DNA of 15,048 bases, taken from an uncultured Clostridium sp. GTDB lineage: Bacteria > Bacillota > Clostridia > Lachnospirales > Lachnospiraceae. Shown here one piece after another: positions 14,424 to 15,048 of this stretch. The notes beneath the pieces were generated by a model. The model saw only the letters and a program-made list of their open reading frames with translations. It was not told the origin of the DNA and ran no database searches. Both the position numbers and the translations under genes were made by a program. The stretch lies in assembly GCA_900551225.1 (NCBI GenBank), contig URUZ01000093.1:1-15048 (forward strand), written 5' to 3'. Position 1 is the first letter of the stretch. Each line of letters begins with the position of its first letter.

Positions 14424-14428
14424 ATGAT
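14401..14428 (+). promoter_or_regulatory. Promoter for the YheO/DauR-like regulator
   Basis: TTGCAA (14401-14406) is followed after 16 bp by TATGAT (14423-14428), with TGC before the -10 (extended -10). Transcription would begin near 14435, leaving a leader of about 85 nt before the ATG at 14522. The leader shows a GGAAAGGAG ribosome site and nothing else I can support. Confidence 0.55.
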
Positions 14429-14521
14429 GGAATCATAAACAACGAGGCAAGATCATGCGAGATGTTTATTGTACAAAGTTAACGAATTTTGAAGAATCCT
14501 GTAGGAAAGGAGAAAATGCTT

Positions 14522-15048
14522 ATGAGATCAACATTAGGATTGCTTACACAAATCGCTGACGGCCTTTCCCGACAGTTCGGTCCTGATTGTGAAGTTGTAA
14601 TTCACGATCTGAAGAAGCATGATATGGACCACTCCATCGTATACATTACTAATGGACATATTACAAATCGTCAGGTTGGCGACGGCCCGTCCAAGGTTGT
14701 GCTGGAGACGCTTCATAATAAAGACGCTGCTTCACTGAAGGACCACCTGGGTTATCTGACCCGCTCAGCCAACGGCCGTATCCTGAAATCCAGTACCTTC
14801 TACATTCATAATGAAGAGGGAACTGCCATTGATTACATACTGGCTGTCAACTATGACATCACAGGGCTGATGACCGTTGACCGTTCAATCAAGGCGCTGA
14901 TAGATACCGAACCCCAAACGGACGCTAAGAAGCAGCCTGACCAGATTGTAACCAACGTCACCGACCTGCTGGACAGTTTGATCGAACAGTCCGTACTCAT
15001 GGTCGGCAAGCCTGCCGCATTGATGAATAAGGAGGAGAAGGTAGCCGC
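14522..15048 (+). CDS. YheO/DauR-type PAS and HTH transcriptional regulator (partial, runs off the right edge)
   Basis: An open frame of 175 codons continues past the window edge, so the 3' end is missing. Seen at residues 1-115: a YheO-like PAS domain, with LLTQIADGLSRQFG, CEVVIHDLKK, HSIVYITNGHITNRQVGDG and TFYIHNEEGTAIDYILAVNYDITG. Near the edge, VGKPAALMNKEEKVA matches the start of the DauR-type C-terminal HTH region; the HTH itself lies beyond the window. The family includes E. coli YheO and DauR, a D-arginine-use regulator; the ligand here is unknown. I chose the ATG at 14522 because AAAGGAG is about 9 nt upstream; an in-frame ATG at 14516 is only 3 nt from it. Being divergent from ssnA, it is a likely regulator of the ssnA-ygfK unit. 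Confidence 0.88.
   Translation, partial: MRSTLGLLTQIADGLSRQFGPDCEVVIHDLKKHDMDHSIVYITNGHITNRQVGDGPSKVVLETLHNKDAASLKDHLGYLTRSANGRILKSSTFYIHNEEGTAIDYILAVNYDITGLMTVDRSIKALIDTEPQTDAKKQPDQIVTNVTDLLDSLIEQSVLMVGKPAALMNKEEKVA

Noticed and set aside
14201..14482. Plus-strand 93-codon frame with a hydrophobic segment in the ssnA/regulator intergenic region
   Set aside because: It overlaps both divergent promoters, has no ribosome site at its start, and its hydrophobicity comes from AT-rich sequence.

Overview
The window is a compact gene cluster for selenium-dependent molybdenum hydroxylase (SDMH) metabolism, of the kind linked to anaerobic purine/urate breakdown in gut Firmicutes. Every recognisable gene except the rightmost lies on the minus strand. 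GC-rich genes, short AT-rich gaps, strong AGGAGG-type ribosome sites, and the combination of YgfK, SsnA, a fused XdhAC, YedF, SelD and YqeB point to an anaerobic clostridium of the Lachnospiraceae (Enterocloster/Lachnoclostridium-like). The genus is inference; the family-level call is moderately secure.

Layout in transcription order, right to left. (A) At the right edge a plus-strand YheO/DauR-type PAS-HTH regulator (14522 to beyond the window) is divergent from ssnA, with a 350-bp intergenic region holding two facing promoters. (B) ssnA (aminohydrolase) and ygfK (large FAD/Fe-S oxidoreductase) form a two-gene unit. (C) A 396-bp gap follows. It holds a striking 165-bp imperfect inverted repeat, a terminator-like hairpin and a probable promoter. 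(D) Then come a DUF3343 Se/S-carrier-like protein, xdhAC (2Fe-2S plus molybdopterin domains fused), a GNAT acetyltransferase and a hydantoinase/dihydropyrimidinase (hyuA-like). (E) A 267-bp gap has an extended -10 promoter, a long terminator/attenuator hairpin and a second -10 element. (F) The last unit is a ModE-like wHTH regulator, selD, yedF, yqeB and a cysteine-desulfurase-family gene. Genes in it are 14-18 bp apart or overlap.

How the genes fit together: the desulfurase-like protein, YedF, DUF3343 and SelD plausibly mobilise selenium and make selenophosphate. YqeB and partners outside the window would install selenium at the Mo centre of XdhAC. XdhAC has no FAD domain, so YgfK is a plausible redox partner. 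HyuA and SsnA are amidohydrolases suited to opening and deaminating purine-derived rings. No in-frame UGA interrupts any gene, so selenium here appears to be used as a Mo-enzyme cofactor and not as selenocysteine. MocA, YqeC, a FAD subunit, YgeW/X/Y and purine transporters are not in the window.

The most unusual signal is the inverted repeat at 9632-9796. Its two arms differ at 16 of 70 positions, and all 14 transitions run in the direction that gives G-U wobble pairs on the minus (co-transcribed) strand. That suggests selection for a long RNA hairpin. Other points of interest are a nine-copy 15-bp repeat encoding a pentapeptide linker in YedF and a possible attenuator ahead of the selenium operon.
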